A DNA stretch of 38,057 bases from Gammaproteobacteria bacterium RIFOXYD12_FULL_61_37 (GCA_001801995.1 MGZB01000026.1:1-38057), one strand, 5' to 3'. Shown: positions 16,920-25,561, numbered from the stretch's first letter. Program-made: numbers and translations. Notes: a model not told the origin generated them from the letters alone.

Positions 16920-18254
16920 TTACCGATAGGACTGCTGGTTTTGGATGCCGTGCTGATCGGAGCGGATCTCCTTACGGACCCGGCTCCAGGCATCCGATGC
17001 GGATGGAGCGGCTACTGCCGCCGCAGCGGCCTCGGCGCGATTGCTTTGTTCTTGCAGGCGTTCGGACTGGAGCTTCAACGCCTGACTGCTCAGGTATTCG
17101 GTCTTTTCTTGCAAAGTCTTCGCCGCGCTGGCTACGTCGCCCTGGTCTTTCAGCTTGATGGCGCGACTGTCCATTTCCGCGCCAATCTGCTCCGTAGCGG
17201 AAACCATGACGCCCTTGTTCACGGAGCGTTCGATATCACCCGCCGAAGCGGAGAATCCGGCACGGATCTCGCTGGATAGGTGATCCTTGGCCTTGGTTAG
17301 CAGGTTGTTGTAAGTCACCCTGACGCTGGCCAGGTCCAGTGATGAGCCAGCCGACCCTGGGGGAACCTCCGCCTCCAGCAGCAGATATTTCTCCTGCTTG
17401 GCGTTGAGCTGGTTGAGCCGGGCCACTACCCTGCCTTCCTCAATCACTGCTTTCCGGCCCAGAATCCGCAGGGGGCGCACGCCGTTGCGGCACTCAATGA
17501 TAATGACGATATCGCCTGCCACCGCACTGGTCAGCTCGCCGAATTCGTGACCAAATATCTCGGATAGTTCTGCGGGGGATTCAGCAAAGGCATGGTTGCC
17601 GTCGCTGGCATCGGCCAGTGCCGCCATCAGGTCTTCGTTGTAGCCCAGGCCCAGTCCGATAGTGGTCACGGATATCCCCTCGCCACCGAGCTGCTGGCCC
17701 AGTTGTCCCAGGTCATTGGCGCGGCTTGGTCCTACGTTGGCCATGCCATCCGACAGCAGGACCATGCGATTGACCCGGCTCTCGTCCAGATACTTGCGCA
17801 ATTCCGCAGCCCCCTGCACAACGCCGCCATACAGCGCCGTCCTGCCCTTGGCCTGGATGTCGCTGATGACGCGCTCGACATACTGCCGTTCGAAGAGTGG
17901 CGCTGCGGGCACAAGCACTTCCGGCTCGTCGTCGTAGGCCACGACGGAGACCGTATCGGCGGGACGCAGGTATTCCAAGGCCAGTCCGATGGCTTCCTTG
18001 GCCTGTTCAAGCCTCTGGCCCTGCATGGAGTCCGACCTGTCGAGCACAAGGGCAACATTGATGGGCGCGCGCGCCGACACAGGGAGATCCGCGCCTTCGA
18101 TGCCTACCCGCAAGAAGATGCGCTGCGGACCGGATACGGGCAACAGGCCCTGCCCCGCCTCTACACGCAACTGCACCTGTCCGGCCTGTGCTGCGGCAGG
18201 GAGCAGAAATGCCAGAAGAAGCGGAACCGTTGCGCGAAGGCGTGTAAAAACCAT
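16920..18254 (-). CDS. von Willebrand factor A domain protein, exported
   Basis: A 444-residue protein with a signal peptide (cleaved near A-Q-A-G, residue ~25) and a vWA domain. The metal-binding MIDAS motif D72-x-S74-x-S76 is intact, followed by a conserved Asp in L-L-S-D-G-M-A-N-V. The C-terminal part (~340-440) is helical and Gln/Ala-rich. YfbK-like vWA proteins act as protein-binding scaffolds, here probably periplasmic. It follows the PilP/GspC-like gene by 11 nt, so it reads as part of the pilus operon. Confidence 0.88.
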   Translation of the reverse strand: MVFTRLRATVPLLLAFLLPAAAQAGQVQLRVEAGQGLLPVSGPQRIFLRVGIEGADLPVSARAPINVALVLDRSDSMQGQRLEQAKEAIGLALEYLRPADTVSVVAYDDEPEVLVPAAPLFERQYVERVISDIQAKGRTALYGGVVQGAAELRKYLDESRVNRMVLLSDGMANVGPSRANDLGQLGQQLGGEGISVTTIGLGLGYNEDLMAALADASDGNHAFAESPAELSEIFGHEFGELTSAVAGDIVIIIECRNGVRPLRILGRKAVIEEGRVVARLNQLNAKQEKYLLLEAEVPPGSAGSSLDLASVRVTYNNLLTKAKDHLSSEIRAGFSASAGDIERSVNKGVMVSATEQIGAEMDSRAIKLKDQGDVASAAKTLQEKTEYLSSQALKLQSERLQEQSNRAEAAAAAVAAPSASDAWSRVRKEIRSDQHGIQNQQSYR

Positions 18255-18265
18255 GGCATCCCCTC

Positions 18266-19000
18266 TTAGTTGAACTTGGCCGGCACCGGGTTATCAAACC
18301 CCGGAGGCGGCGGATTGGCTCCGGTCACGTTCAGGATTGCCTTCATCTCGTCGGACGCGCCCATTGGCACGGGGCCGGCTGCGTCACCCGAAGGGCCGGC
18401 CAAAGGATTGACCGGAGTCCTGCCTCCTCCTGCGGAAACCGGATGCTCGCCCTGGGCCAGCCAGAGTATTCTCCCGTTCGATAGCGCAACCCTGTCAGGC
18501 CCGATGCTCCTCACGGTCAATTTGCCGACACGCGCCCCTGGGCAAACGGTCCAGTCCCGCTCCCCTTGGGTGATTACCGCCCGCATTCCGGCGGACGTTT
18601 CGATCACTCCGGTCAGTTTCATGTCGGTTTTCGGGGCTTTCGCCTGTGCTTGCGCGGGAGCAGGCGCAGGGATCGCCGTCTGCGATGGAGGTCCCTGCAC
18701 CGGCACCGCCGGGACTACTGGGGCAGGAAGCGGGACTGGGGTGGTGCTAGAAGCAGGCTGCGCCGTTTTTCCCTGCCCCTCCGTGGCGAGTTGCCCGCCA
18801 ATGTTTTCGAGCATGAACTTGTTGCGTTCCAGGGCAATTTTCTCCTCCATGAGCTTGTTGCGCTGAGCGGTCTCGTCCGTTTGCAGACGAAGCTCCTCGA
18901 TCTTTCCGTGAGCGCCCGTGAAGGGGTTGACCTCCTCGGCGGTAACGGCGCCAGAGACGAGAAGTGCAACGGCGGCTGCTGCTGGGGTGAATCTGAACAT
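18266..19000 (-). CDS. PilP/GspC-like periplasmic pilus assembly protein
   Basis: A 244-residue exported protein. A signal peptide (~1-21) is followed by a mature N-terminus V-N-P-F-T-G and a helical stretch (~30-70), then a Pro/Ala linker (~80-125). The C-terminal domain (~130-200) is of the PilP/GspC homology-region type (L-T-G-V-I-E, V-G-x-x-x-V-x-x-I-G-x-x-x-V). Such domains link the inner-membrane pilus machinery to the secretin. GAGGA precedes the ATG. It follows the PilV-like gene by 15 nt. Family assignment is by pattern only. Confidence 0.65.
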   Translation of the reverse strand: MFRFTPAAAAVALLVSGAVTAEEVNPFTGAHGKIEELRLQTDETAQRNKLMEEKIALERNKFMLENIGGQLATEGQGKTAQPASSTTPVPLPAPVVPAVPVQGPPSQTAIPAPAPAQAQAKAPKTDMKLTGVIETSAGMRAVITQGERDWTVCPGARVGKLTVRSIGPDRVALSNGRILWLAQGEHPVSAGGGRTPVNPLAGPSGDAAGPVPMGASDEMKAILNVTGANPPPPGFDNPVPAKFN

Positions 19001-19015
19001 GATCGTGTCCTCGGG

Positions 19016-20032
19016 TTAAAAGATGCCAACAACGGTTTGAGAGAGCCGCGCCCCGCCGGGCAGTGTCGTGTAGATCACGGCGGTATAGGGCGGCGTTTTC
19101 AGCGCCGTGGTGCTATTGCTGGGATTCCGGCAAATATCGCCCCGGTTCTGCATTAGCAGGACTTGTCCGTAGCCATCGGTCACGTCGGACTGAGACAGAC
19201 CCAGGATCTCGTAAGGCCGTCCAGACGCCGTGACGGTGTTCATTGCCGCGCCATCGCCCGCGCTGCCCGATACCGGCATGGCACCATCGACATCCCAGTG
19301 CGCATCAACGGCGGTTGCACAGTCCGCGACGCCACAAGAGAAGTAGTCAATGGAGATGGAGCGGTCCGAATCGGCCTGGTAGCGCGCCTGAAAATAGGCC
19401 TGATAGGCGTCGGACGTGCGCCGGAGCGCGTCAAGGGTGGACTGGAACTGGGTTTGGACGAAGGATCGCCCGTCCAGCAGTACCCCGATGTCGTCGCCAG
19501 CCAGCGTCAACTCCCCTGTGGCGGAAAGCGTAGTCCCGGCATCAATACGCCCGTTCTGGGCGGTCGCTACCAGCGCTACAGAGTGGTAATTCAGGGTAAT
19601 GCCGTCTATCACTACCGATTGGCGCGGCGTGATGTAAACGCACAGAGAGCGGTTGTAGCCGTCCAGATGCGCGTTGGTGGATGCCGTGTCCAGGTAGCGG
19701 GCGATGGGCAGGAAGGTGGTGTTGGGAGCCACGCAGCGATTGTCGGCATTGGGCAACTGTTGCGTAATCTCGCTGCCAACGGTGAACACGAGCTTTTGTC
19801 CGGTGTCGGCATCCACGGAGGCCATGTTGTCTTTGTAGGCGGCGAGGACGGAGGTCCGTAGGGATTTCAGCCGCGCCTCCGTTTCAATCTTTGCCCGAAA
19901 CTGGATCGCAGGGGCGAAGCCCTCCATCATCACGCCGTACAGCAAAGTGACCAGGCCAATGGTGATAATGACCTCCAGGAAGGAGAAGCCCCTCTGGCGT
20001 TTGTATCCAAGCCGGAATTGTTTGTTTTCCAT
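19016..20032 (-). CDS. pilV: PilV-like large minor prepilin
   Basis: A 338-residue type IV prepilin. The cleavage site R-G|F-S-F-L-E-V-I-I-T-I lies at residue 15 and a hydrophobic helix follows to ~residue 40. A long periplasmic part with paired cysteines is consistent with a tip or adhesin pilin. In R64-type systems PilV sits at the pilus tip and determines recipient choice. In R64 its C-terminus is switched by a shufflon, but no repeated recombination sites or rci-like gene are seen here. A very strong GAGGAGGAG ribosome-binding site precedes the ATG. It follows the PilT-type ATPase gene by 10 nt. Confidence 0.75.
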   Translation of the reverse strand: MENKQFRLGYKRQRGFSFLEVIITIGLVTLLYGVMMEGFAPAIQFRAKIETEARLKSLRTSVLAAYKDNMASVDADTGQKLVFTVGSEITQQLPNADNRCVAPNTTFLPIARYLDTASTNAHLDGYNRSLCVYITPRQSVVIDGITLNYHSVALVATAQNGRIDAGTTLSATGELTLAGDDIGVLLDGRSFVQTQFQSTLDALRRTSDAYQAYFQARYQADSDRSISIDYFSCGVADCATAVDAHWDVDGAMPVSGSAGDGAAMNTVTASGRPYEILGLSQSDVTDGYGQVLLMQNRGDICRNPSNSTTALKTPPYTAVIYTTLPGGARLSQTVVGIF

Positions 20033-20042
20033 CTTCTCCTCC

Positions 20043-21155
20043 TCAATTCAGCCCAACACGGCTCAGGTACTCGCCCAACCGGGCCGGATCGTAGGCTTGG
20101 CCCATGGCTGCGTCCCGGCTGATGATCTTCTGCGAAACCAGATCGGACAGATGGCGCGACAGGGATTGGTGGCCCGAGCTACCGCCTTGCTCGATATCGT
20201 TCGTGATCAGATTCAGCTTGGCCTCCTTGATATTGGCCTTGATCGCGCTGGTGCCGATCAGGATCTCGCGCGCCAATGCCCTGCCCTCACCGTCCATGCG
20301 GGGCACGAGGGTCTGCGACACAATGCAGTTGATGACCGAGGCGAGTACCGCGTAGGCCCAGTTCTTCTCGGATTCAGGGAAAAACGACCCCACCCGGTCG
20401 ATCGTCTTGGGCGCGGAATTGGTATGCAGAGTGGCGAACACCAGGTGCCCGGTCTCCGCCGCAGAAAGGGCAGCGCGCATAGTTTCCAGATCCCTGATCT
20501 CGCCCACCATGATGATGTCCGGGTCCTGGCGCACGGCGGCCCGCAACGCCGACAGAAATGAAGCGGCGTCGGTTCCCACCTCCTTGCGCGTGACCTTGCA
20601 CTTGGCCGGACGGATCACATACTCCACCGGGTCCTCAATGGTCAGGATGTGCTTGCTGGCGGTCCTGTTCAGGTAATCCAGCATGGATGCCAGGGTTGTG
20701 GATTTCCCCGATCCCGTTGGCCCCGTCACCAGTATTAGCCCCGTGGGGCGGTCTATTTGCTGTATCACTGAGAAGGGCAGTCCGAGACTGTCTAGGTCGG
20801 GCACGTTCTCGGACAGGCGTCGCAGCACCAAGGAAAGGCTGCCGCCATTCGCCCGCGACAGGTTGCAGCGGCAGCGATGCGTCCCTATCGACGCGCTAAA
20901 GTCGTGGCCGGTGCGCGCCTCGCCCCCATCCCGCCGGGTCTCTGCCCGCTGGATCACGGACTCCGGATCGGCCAGGTCGTGCCGAAGTTGCTTGAGGAGC
21001 TGACGGATGCCCTGGTCATCCACGATGGCGGCGTCTGTAAATACCAGCGATCCAGATTCCCGCACCCGCACGGGATCGCCGACGGTGATGTGCAGATCCG
21101 AGACCCAGGGATTTCCCAGCAAATCGCGGCATGAGGGGTAGAGGTCGTAGTCCAT
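20043..21155 (-). CDS. PilT/TraJ-type secretion or retraction ATPase
   Basis: A 370-residue hexameric ATPase of the PilT/GspE superfamily. It has Walker A G-P-T-G-S-G-K-S at 145-152, an Asp box at ~172-177 (T-I-E-D-P-V-E), Walker B D-I-I-M-V-G-E-I-R-D at ~212-222, and a His box with T-L-H-T-N-S-A. Lack of a long N-terminal MshEN domain and of a tetracysteine motif separates it from the assembly ATPase further upstream. It could retract the conjugative pilus or, like TraJ/DotB of IncI and Dot systems, serve transfer. The ATG at 21155 has AAGGA six bases upstream; the upstream in-frame ATG at 21206 lies inside the preceding gene. Confidence 0.88.
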   Translation of the reverse strand: MDYDLYPSCRDLLGNPWVSDLHITVGDPVRVRESGSLVFTDAAIVDDQGIRQLLKQLRHDLADPESVIQRAETRRDGGEARTGHDFSASIGTHRCRCNLSRANGGSLSLVLRRLSENVPDLDSLGLPFSVIQQIDRPTGLILVTGPTGSGKSTTLASMLDYLNRTASKHILTIEDPVEYVIRPAKCKVTRKEVGTDAASFLSALRAAVRQDPDIIMVGEIRDLETMRAALSAAETGHLVFATLHTNSAPKTIDRVGSFFPESEKNWAYAVLASVINCIVSQTLVPRMDGEGRALAREILIGTSAIKANIKEAKLNLITNDIEQGGSSGHQSLSRHLSDLVSQKIISRDAAMGQAYDPARLGEYLSRVGLN

Positions 21156-21163
21156 GGGTTTCC

Positions 21164-22000
21164 TTAATCGGTGATAGTGGCGCGGGTCAGGGTTGGCGTG
21201 CCCCATGGGGTATTGGCGCGAAGCCCGGCGCTGTACGGCGGAGGCGGCGGCATTCCTTCCAGATTCGTGAACTGGATCGTCCCGCCCCAGTCGTCGCGGG
21301 CGTCGTCAACGCTCATGCCTAGTTTGGCGCGGATGTCGTCCATTCTGTTGTGGTCGAAATCCGTATAGGAATCGATGCAGCCCAAGCGGTTCTCGGGCGG
21401 GTTGCCCGTACAGGCGTCGGCCCGGAAATAGTTCACCATGGCGCCCTGGCTAGGCTCTAGCTGGGCCTGAATTTTGAACCAGGCCTCAAGCCGCTTGACC
21501 AGCAGGCGCATGCTGTTCTGCGTTGCCCTGAGCGTTTCCAGCTCGATATTTCTGCCGTTGATCAGCGCGTAGCGAATCTCTGCGGGCGCCCCGTTCTTCG
21601 TTCCCTGCTGAAACACGCCGGCTGCGTCGAAACCCGTGCCGGTTACGCCGAGCTGGGGCAGCCAGAGGACGAGCATGTGATATTGCACTGCGCCATCGGT
21701 GAGTCGCGCGGTGGATTGAAACTGGACGCCATGCGTCGTGGCAAGTCCCGCGCCCGCAAAGGCGTCGGCGCGGGTAATCGCATTTGCGTTGGCGTCGATG
21801 CTGGACTTGTTGCGCTCATACCAGAGCGTCATAGCGGTTCTCGCCTCCCGCAGCCACTCGTCCTGGAGCTGCGCCTGCCGGGTCTTGGCCTGCTGCGATA
21901 CATCAGTGCTGATCGCTAGGTACATGAAGCCGATGATGAACGCCATGGCCGCTAAGCTCAGGGCGACCACGAAACCGCGCTGGTGCTGGACGCTTCGCAT
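21164..22000 (-). CDS. Prepilin-like minor pilin / pilus assembly protein
   Basis: A 278-residue protein with a short basic leader, then R-G-F-V-V-A-L-S-L-A-A and a ~20-residue hydrophobic helix, as in type IV pilin-like proteins. The Glu5 found in most pilins is replaced by Ala, so it may be a non-canonical minor pilin. Its large soluble part has two or three cysteines and a Pro-rich stretch near the end. The start at 22000 gives a normal leader; in-frame sequence further upstream lies within the preceding pilin gene. It sits between the last of five pilins and the PilT-type ATPase. Confidence 0.7.
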   Translation of the reverse strand: MRSVQHQRGFVVALSLAAMAFIIGFMYLAISTDVSQQAKTRQAQLQDEWLREARTAMTLWYERNKSSIDANANAITRADAFAGAGLATTHGVQFQSTARLTDGAVQYHMLVLWLPQLGVTGTGFDAAGVFQQGTKNGAPAEIRYALINGRNIELETLRATQNSMRLLVKRLEAWFKIQAQLEPSQGAMVNYFRADACTGNPPENRLGCIDSYTDFDHNRMDDIRAKLGMSVDDARDDWGGTIQFTNLEGMPPPPPYSAGLRANTPWGTPTLTRATITD

Positions 22001-22004
22001 CGGC

Positions 22005-22661
22005 TTAGTAGACCTGATAGAGGTATTGCACGTTGTATTGCGTGGTGACCGTACCGCCCGTCCAATACCCGCCGCCCCATCTGCTGCTGACCCATGTGGC
22101 TCCGGCCGTGGTTGAGGTAACAAGACCAGAGCACTTCTGCCCGTCCGCGTGAGAGGTCGGGGCTGTTGCTGCGGAATAGTCCGTGCCGTTGCAGGCGCTG
22201 AGCATGGACAAAAAAACCTGTTGCGGCAAAGGGCCTATTTGCACCGCGTGCCCCTCAACCGCGCCGGAAGGCAGTCCTGTAGTACGGACCACGAATGACG
22301 CCTCTGCGCCGTTGACGTGACTGGACAACGGGTAACTTGATGACGCTGATGACGCGCCTTTGATATACGGGCCTTGCCAAGTGTTGGTCGCGTCCACTCC
22401 TTCTGTGGTGTAGCCGGGGGTATTGAGGTTTTTGAAAAACAGCGCCGACGGGTATTTAGGATGCAGCCCGGTATCCGCGTTGTAGCGCGCGGCGGCCTTA
22501 CCGAGTTCGGTGGCGACCTCCAGCAGATTGCCGGCCTTGCCAGCGCCGTTGTACATAAACACACCGCCCGCGAGCAGCATGCTCATCATGAGCGTGCCGC
22601 CGACAATCAGCTCTACCAGCGAGAAGCCAGCTTGATCGTGGTTAGGAACGGTTTTTTTCAT
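22005..22661 (-). CDS. pilS: Type IV prepilin 5 (subgroup 2)
   Basis: A 218-residue prepilin with a short leader and cleavage Q-A-G|F-S-L-V-E-L-I-V, containing the essential Glu5. The hydrophobic helix runs to about residue 40. It shares with pilin 4 the N-A-D-T-G-L-H-P-K-Y-P-S-A-L-F block and an A-C-N-G-T motif. Its C-terminus ends in a Y-L-Y-Q-V-Y motif, nearly the same as pilin 4. GGAG precedes the ATG. Confidence 0.85.
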   Translation of the reverse strand: MKKTVPNHDQAGFSLVELIVGGTLMMSMLLAGGVFMYNGAGKAGNLLEVATELGKAAARYNADTGLHPKYPSALFFKNLNTPGYTTEGVDATNTWQGPYIKGASSASSSYPLSSHVNGAEASFVVRTTGLPSGAVEGHAVQIGPLPQQVFLSMLSACNGTDYSAATAPTSHADGQKCSGLVTSTTAGATWVSSRWGGGYWTGGTVTTQYNVQYLYQVY

Positions 22662-22717
22662 GGAAAAATACTCCAGTTACTGGGTGCGATACATGCGCCA
22701 AAAGGTTTCGCATCGAC

Positions 22718-23347
22718 TTAATAGACTTGGTAGAGATATTCCACATAGCCGGTATTGGTGGCCGTGGCGTAAGACTGGTTGATGCACTTTTGCCCATTGG
22801 CATGATTTGTTGGCGCCGACGAATAGGAGGTGATGGAGGTGCCATTGCAGGCATTGAGCAGGGCCAGAAAGACCCGTTGCGGCAAGGGGCCTACCCGGAC
22901 CTTATGGCCTTCGACGGCACCGGAGGGCAGGTCTGTAGTGCGTGTCTGGAATGTCGCCGTTGCCCCGCTGACATGATTGGTCAGCGGGTAGTCTCCGGTC
23001 GCGGACGAAGACGATGACAGCCCGCTGATATAGGGGCCACGCCAGGCATCGGTCGCGTTCTGAGCCTCCATGGTATAGGTGCTGGTGTTGTAGCCCTTGA
23101 CGAACAGCGCCGATGGGTATTTGGGATGCAGCCCGGTATCCGCGTTGTAGCGCGCGGCGGCATTGCCAAGTTCGGTGGTGATCGCCAGGAGGTTGCCCGC
23201 CTTGCTGTTGTCGCCGCTGTACATGAAGACGCCGCCTGCGAGAAGCATGCCCACCATCAGTGTGCCGGCGACGATCAGCTCTACCAGCGAGAAGCCGGCT
23301 TGACCTATGAGAAGGGAGCGTCTGGATTTGAGTGTTGTGAGCGGCAT
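22718..23347 (-). CDS. pilS: Type IV prepilin 4 (subgroup 2)
   Basis: A 209-residue prepilin with cleavage Q-A-G|F-S-L-V-E-L-I-V-A-G. The helix and G-D-N-S-K-A motif resemble all five pilins, while the N-A-D-T-G-L-H-P-K-Y-P block, the Ser-rich loop and the terminal Y-L-Y-Q-V-Y place it with pilin 5. Two cysteines near the C-terminus probably form the pilin disulfide loop. GGAG lies six bases before the ATG. Confidence 0.85.
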   Translation of the reverse strand: MPLTTLKSRRSLLIGQAGFSLVELIVAGTLMVGMLLAGGVFMYSGDNSKAGNLLAITTELGNAAARYNADTGLHPKYPSALFVKGYNTSTYTMEAQNATDAWRGPYISGLSSSSSATGDYPLTNHVSGATATFQTRTTDLPSGAVEGHKVRVGPLPQRVFLALLNACNGTSITSYSSAPTNHANGQKCINQSYATATNTGYVEYLYQVY

Positions 23348-23408
23348 TTCGGTCTCCTTGGGTTGTTTCCCAGGGCCTCGCGGCCCTGGGGCTGATCGGA
23401 TCGGTCGC

Positions 23409-24011
23409 TTACTTGGCCACGTAGAGGTACTTCACGGTTCCGATCTTGGTTGTGGCGTTAATGGAGCCCGCGCATTGCGCGCCGGCAGAGTGGTCGGCAG
23501 GAAGTGTGCTGGCAGCGGTGTAGGAGACGCCATTGCAGTTGCCCAGGATGGTGCGGGTAATGGTTTCCGGCAGTCCGGTCAAGACCACTTCATAGCCCTC
23601 GGCGGACCCCGAAGGCAGTCCGGTGGTGATCTTGGCGAAGGTGGCTGTCGCCCCGGAAACGTAGGCGTCCAGTGGATAGACGCCGTCTGTGCCTGCGGTG
23701 AAACCGTTGATATAGGGTCCCTGCCAGGTGGTAACGGCGATGCCCTCATGGGTATCGGTGGTAGTGGTCTTGGACTTGTCGAACAGGCTTACGGGCGCCT
23801 TGGGATTCAGCCCTGTGGTGGAATTGAAGCGTGAGGCGCCGTCGCCCAGCTCCTTGGTGATGGAGAAGATGTTGGTGGCACGGCTGTTGTCGCCCGAGAA
23901 CATAAAGACGCCGCCAGCAAGCAGCATGCCCACCATAAGGACGCCAGCGATGATCAGCTCGACCAGCGAGAAGCCGGACTGGCGACGGGTGAAGGGGAGA
24001 GACTTTTTCAT
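23409..24011 (-). CDS. pilS: Type IV prepilin 3 (subgroup 1)
   Basis: A 200-residue prepilin with cleavage Q-S-G|F-S-L-V-E-L-I-I-A-G. It belongs with pilins 1 and 2 (N-P-K-A-P-V-S-L-F followed by K-S-K-T-T-T, and a C-terminal K-Y-L-Y). GAGGA precedes the ATG at 24011; an in-frame extension upstream runs through the regulatory spacer and is not expected to be translated. It has its own upstream terminator and conserved leader (24062-24150), so it probably begins a separate transcript. Confidence 0.87.
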   Translation of the reverse strand: MKKSLPFTRRQSGFSLVELIIAGVLMVGMLLAGGVFMFSGDNSRATNIFSITKELGDGASRFNSTTGLNPKAPVSLFDKSKTTTTDTHEGIAVTTWQGPYINGFTAGTDGVYPLDAYVSGATATFAKITTGLPSGSAEGYEVVLTGLPETITRTILGNCNGVSYTAASTLPADHSAGAQCAGSINATTKIGTVKYLYVAK

Positions 24012-24061
24012 ACAAACTTCCTCGTGAGGCTTGAGGTTTAATTGGATATATCCGGGACCGC

Positions 24062-24150
24062 GCAGTGCGGGCTTGATGGAATTATCGAGGCTTATTTCGG
24101 GAAAAGGCGGTGGAATAACGGCTTTTAACGGGGTTATTCGGAAAAACAAT
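24062..24150 (-). promoter_or_regulatory. Conserved leader of pilin 3 with 30-bp palindromic motif
   Basis: This stretch is ~93% identical by eye to 25562-25650, exactly 1500 bp away. Both sit upstream of a pilin gene and just after a terminator. Within it, 24112-24141 contains GAATAAC and GTTATTC arms around CCCCGTTAAAAGCC, identical in both copies. It is a likely operator or promoter element; a related palindrome lies upstream of the BRO gene (37770-37796). Confidence 0.55.
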
Positions 24151-24173
24151 TCTTTTTGCGGCTGCCGGGAAAC

Positions 24174-24198
24174 AAAAGGGAGGCATGGCCTCCCTTTT
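24174..24198 (-). terminator. Terminator after pilin 2
   Basis: Stem GGGAGGC/GCCTCCC (24178-24184 and 24188-24194) with a 3-nt loop and four T on the minus strand. It separates pilin 2 from the pilin 3 promoter region. Confidence 0.75.
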
Positions 24199-24220
24199 GC
24201 CGAGACCGTATCGGCTCAGG

Positions 24221-24853
24221 TCACTTGGTGCGGTAAAGGTACTTTGCTGTGCCGACCTTGGTGGTGGCGTCGATGGAACCCGAGCAGGTCGCTCCGGTGG
24301 CGTGGTCGTTGGGGAGAGAAGACGATGTGGCGTAGGTAACGCCGTTGCAGTTGCTAATCAGGGCCAGTGTTAAATCCTGTGGCAGGCCTGTGACAACCAC
24401 TTCATAGCCGGTTGCCGCTCCAGTCGGAATGCCAGTGGTGATATTGGCGAAAGTGGCATTGGCACCCTCGACATAGGCATCCAAGGGGTATTCGCCGTTG
24501 GTGCCTGCCGCGAAACCGTTGATGTACGGTCCCTGCCACTTATTTGTGGCTGCCACCCCTTCATGCGTATCCGTCGTGGTGTTCTTCGACTTATTGAACA
24601 ACGAGACGGGCGCCTTGGGGTTGTACGTGGTGTCCACGTTGTAGCGGGCAGCAGCGCCGCCCAGCTCCTTGATGATACCGAGGATATTGGTTGCCTTGGA
24701 CTGGTCGCCACTGAAATTGAACACGCCCGCAGCCAGCATCATGCCGACCATGAGGACGCCTGCAATGATCAGTTCGATCAACGAGAAACCAGTCTGCCCT
24801 GAAAGAGTCCGACGGGCCTGACGAAGGGACTGGACGTGGTTGGACTTTGTCAT
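24221..24853 (-). CDS. pilS: Type IV prepilin 2 (subgroup 1)
   Basis: A 210-residue prepilin with cleavage Q-T-G|F-S-L-I-E-L-I-I-A-G. The G-D-Q-S-K-A-T-N-I-L-G motif is shared with pilin 1, and the mature proteins look highly similar. The C-terminal disulfide loop (N-C-N-G-V to a later Cys) is present, and the ending K-Y-L-Y-R-T-K is nearly the same as pilin 1. The ATG at 24853 has AAGGA seven bases upstream. It lies 53 nt downstream of pilin 1 and probably shares its transcript. Confidence 0.88.
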   Translation of the reverse strand: MTKSNHVQSLRQARRTLSGQTGFSLIELIIAGVLMVGMMLAAGVFNFSGDQSKATNILGIIKELGGAAARYNVDTTYNPKAPVSLFNKSKNTTTDTHEGVAATNKWQGPYINGFAAGTNGEYPLDAYVEGANATFANITTGIPTGAATGYEVVVTGLPQDLTLALISNCNGVTYATSSSLPNDHATGATCSGSIDATTKVGTAKYLYRTK

Positions 24854-24906
24854 ATCAAATCCTTTGGCCCGAGCCGGAAAGCCCGGCTCGGGCCTGTCCA
24901 TGCGGA

Positions 24907-25518
24907 TTAACGGGTGCGGTACAGGTACTTCACGGTACCGACCTTGGTGGTGGCATCAATGGTGCCTGCGCACTTGGCGCCAGTGGCATGGTCGGCTGGC
25001 AGGGTACTGGCTGCGGTGTAGGAGACGCCGTTGCAGCTACCCAGCAGGGCCAGAGTCAGGTCCTGGGGCAGTCCAGCGGTAACCACTTCGTAGCCAGCGG
25101 CGGCACCGGAGGGCAGTCCGGAGGTGACCTTGGCGAAAGTAGCTGTTGCGCCTTCAACAAAGGCGTCCAACTTGTATTCGCCGTTGGTGCCGGCTGCGAA
25201 GCCGTTGACATAGGGACCCTGCCAGGTGGCGGTGGCGGACAAGCCCTCCTGGGTTTCCGCAGTAGTGTTCTTGCTTTTATCGAACAGGCTCACTGGCGCC
25301 TTGGGGTTCACGGAGGTGTGGGTGGCGTAGCGGTCGGCGCCGCCGCCCAGCTCCTTCATGACGCCGAGGATGTTGGTTGCCTTGGACTGGTCGCCGGAGA
25401 AGTTGAAGACGCCAGCGGCCAGCATCATGCCGACCATGAGAACGCCGGCGATGATCAGCTCGATCAGGGAGAAACCGGCTTGGCCGCGAAGGGATTTGAA
25501 GGGGATGGTTTTTTTCAT
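24907..25518 (-). CDS. pilS: Type IV prepilin 1 (subgroup 1), probable major pilin
   Basis: A 203-residue prepilin with cleavage Q-A-G|F-S-L-I-E-L-I-I-A-G, Glu5 present. First in the tandem array and closest to the conserved promoter-like leader, so it is the best candidate for the major pilin; that ranking is inference. The domain layout is an N-terminal helix, a central alpha-beta loop with N-P-K-A-P-V-S-L-F, and a C-terminal disulfide region. Homology to PilS of IncI thin pili is by pattern and context. Confidence 0.88.
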   Translation of the reverse strand: MKKTIPFKSLRGQAGFSLIELIIAGVLMVGMMLAAGVFNFSGDQSKATNILGVMKELGGGADRYATHTSVNPKAPVSLFDKSKNTTAETQEGLSATATWQGPYVNGFAAGTNGEYKLDAFVEGATATFAKVTSGLPSGAAAGYEVVTAGLPQDLTLALLGSCNGVSYTAASTLPADHATGAKCAGTIDATTKVGTVKYLYRTR

Positions 25519-25561
25519 GAAGCAATAACCTCAACAAGATTGAATGGATATACGGGCCGGC

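Noticed and set aside
19016-20032. Shufflon in the PilV-like gene, as in R64
   Set aside because: No repeated 19-bp recombination sites, alternative C-terminal segments or Rci-type recombinase gene are visible near this gene.
21201-21260. Possible frameshift between the minor pilin and the PilT-type ATPase
   Set aside because: The stop codon at 21164 and the AAGGA site plus ATG at 21155 explain the arrangement as two adjacent genes.
22005-25518. CRISPR-like or other short tandem repeats in the pilin array
   Set aside because: Similarity is due to paralogous coding sequences and two duplicated leaders; no short regularly spaced repeats are present.
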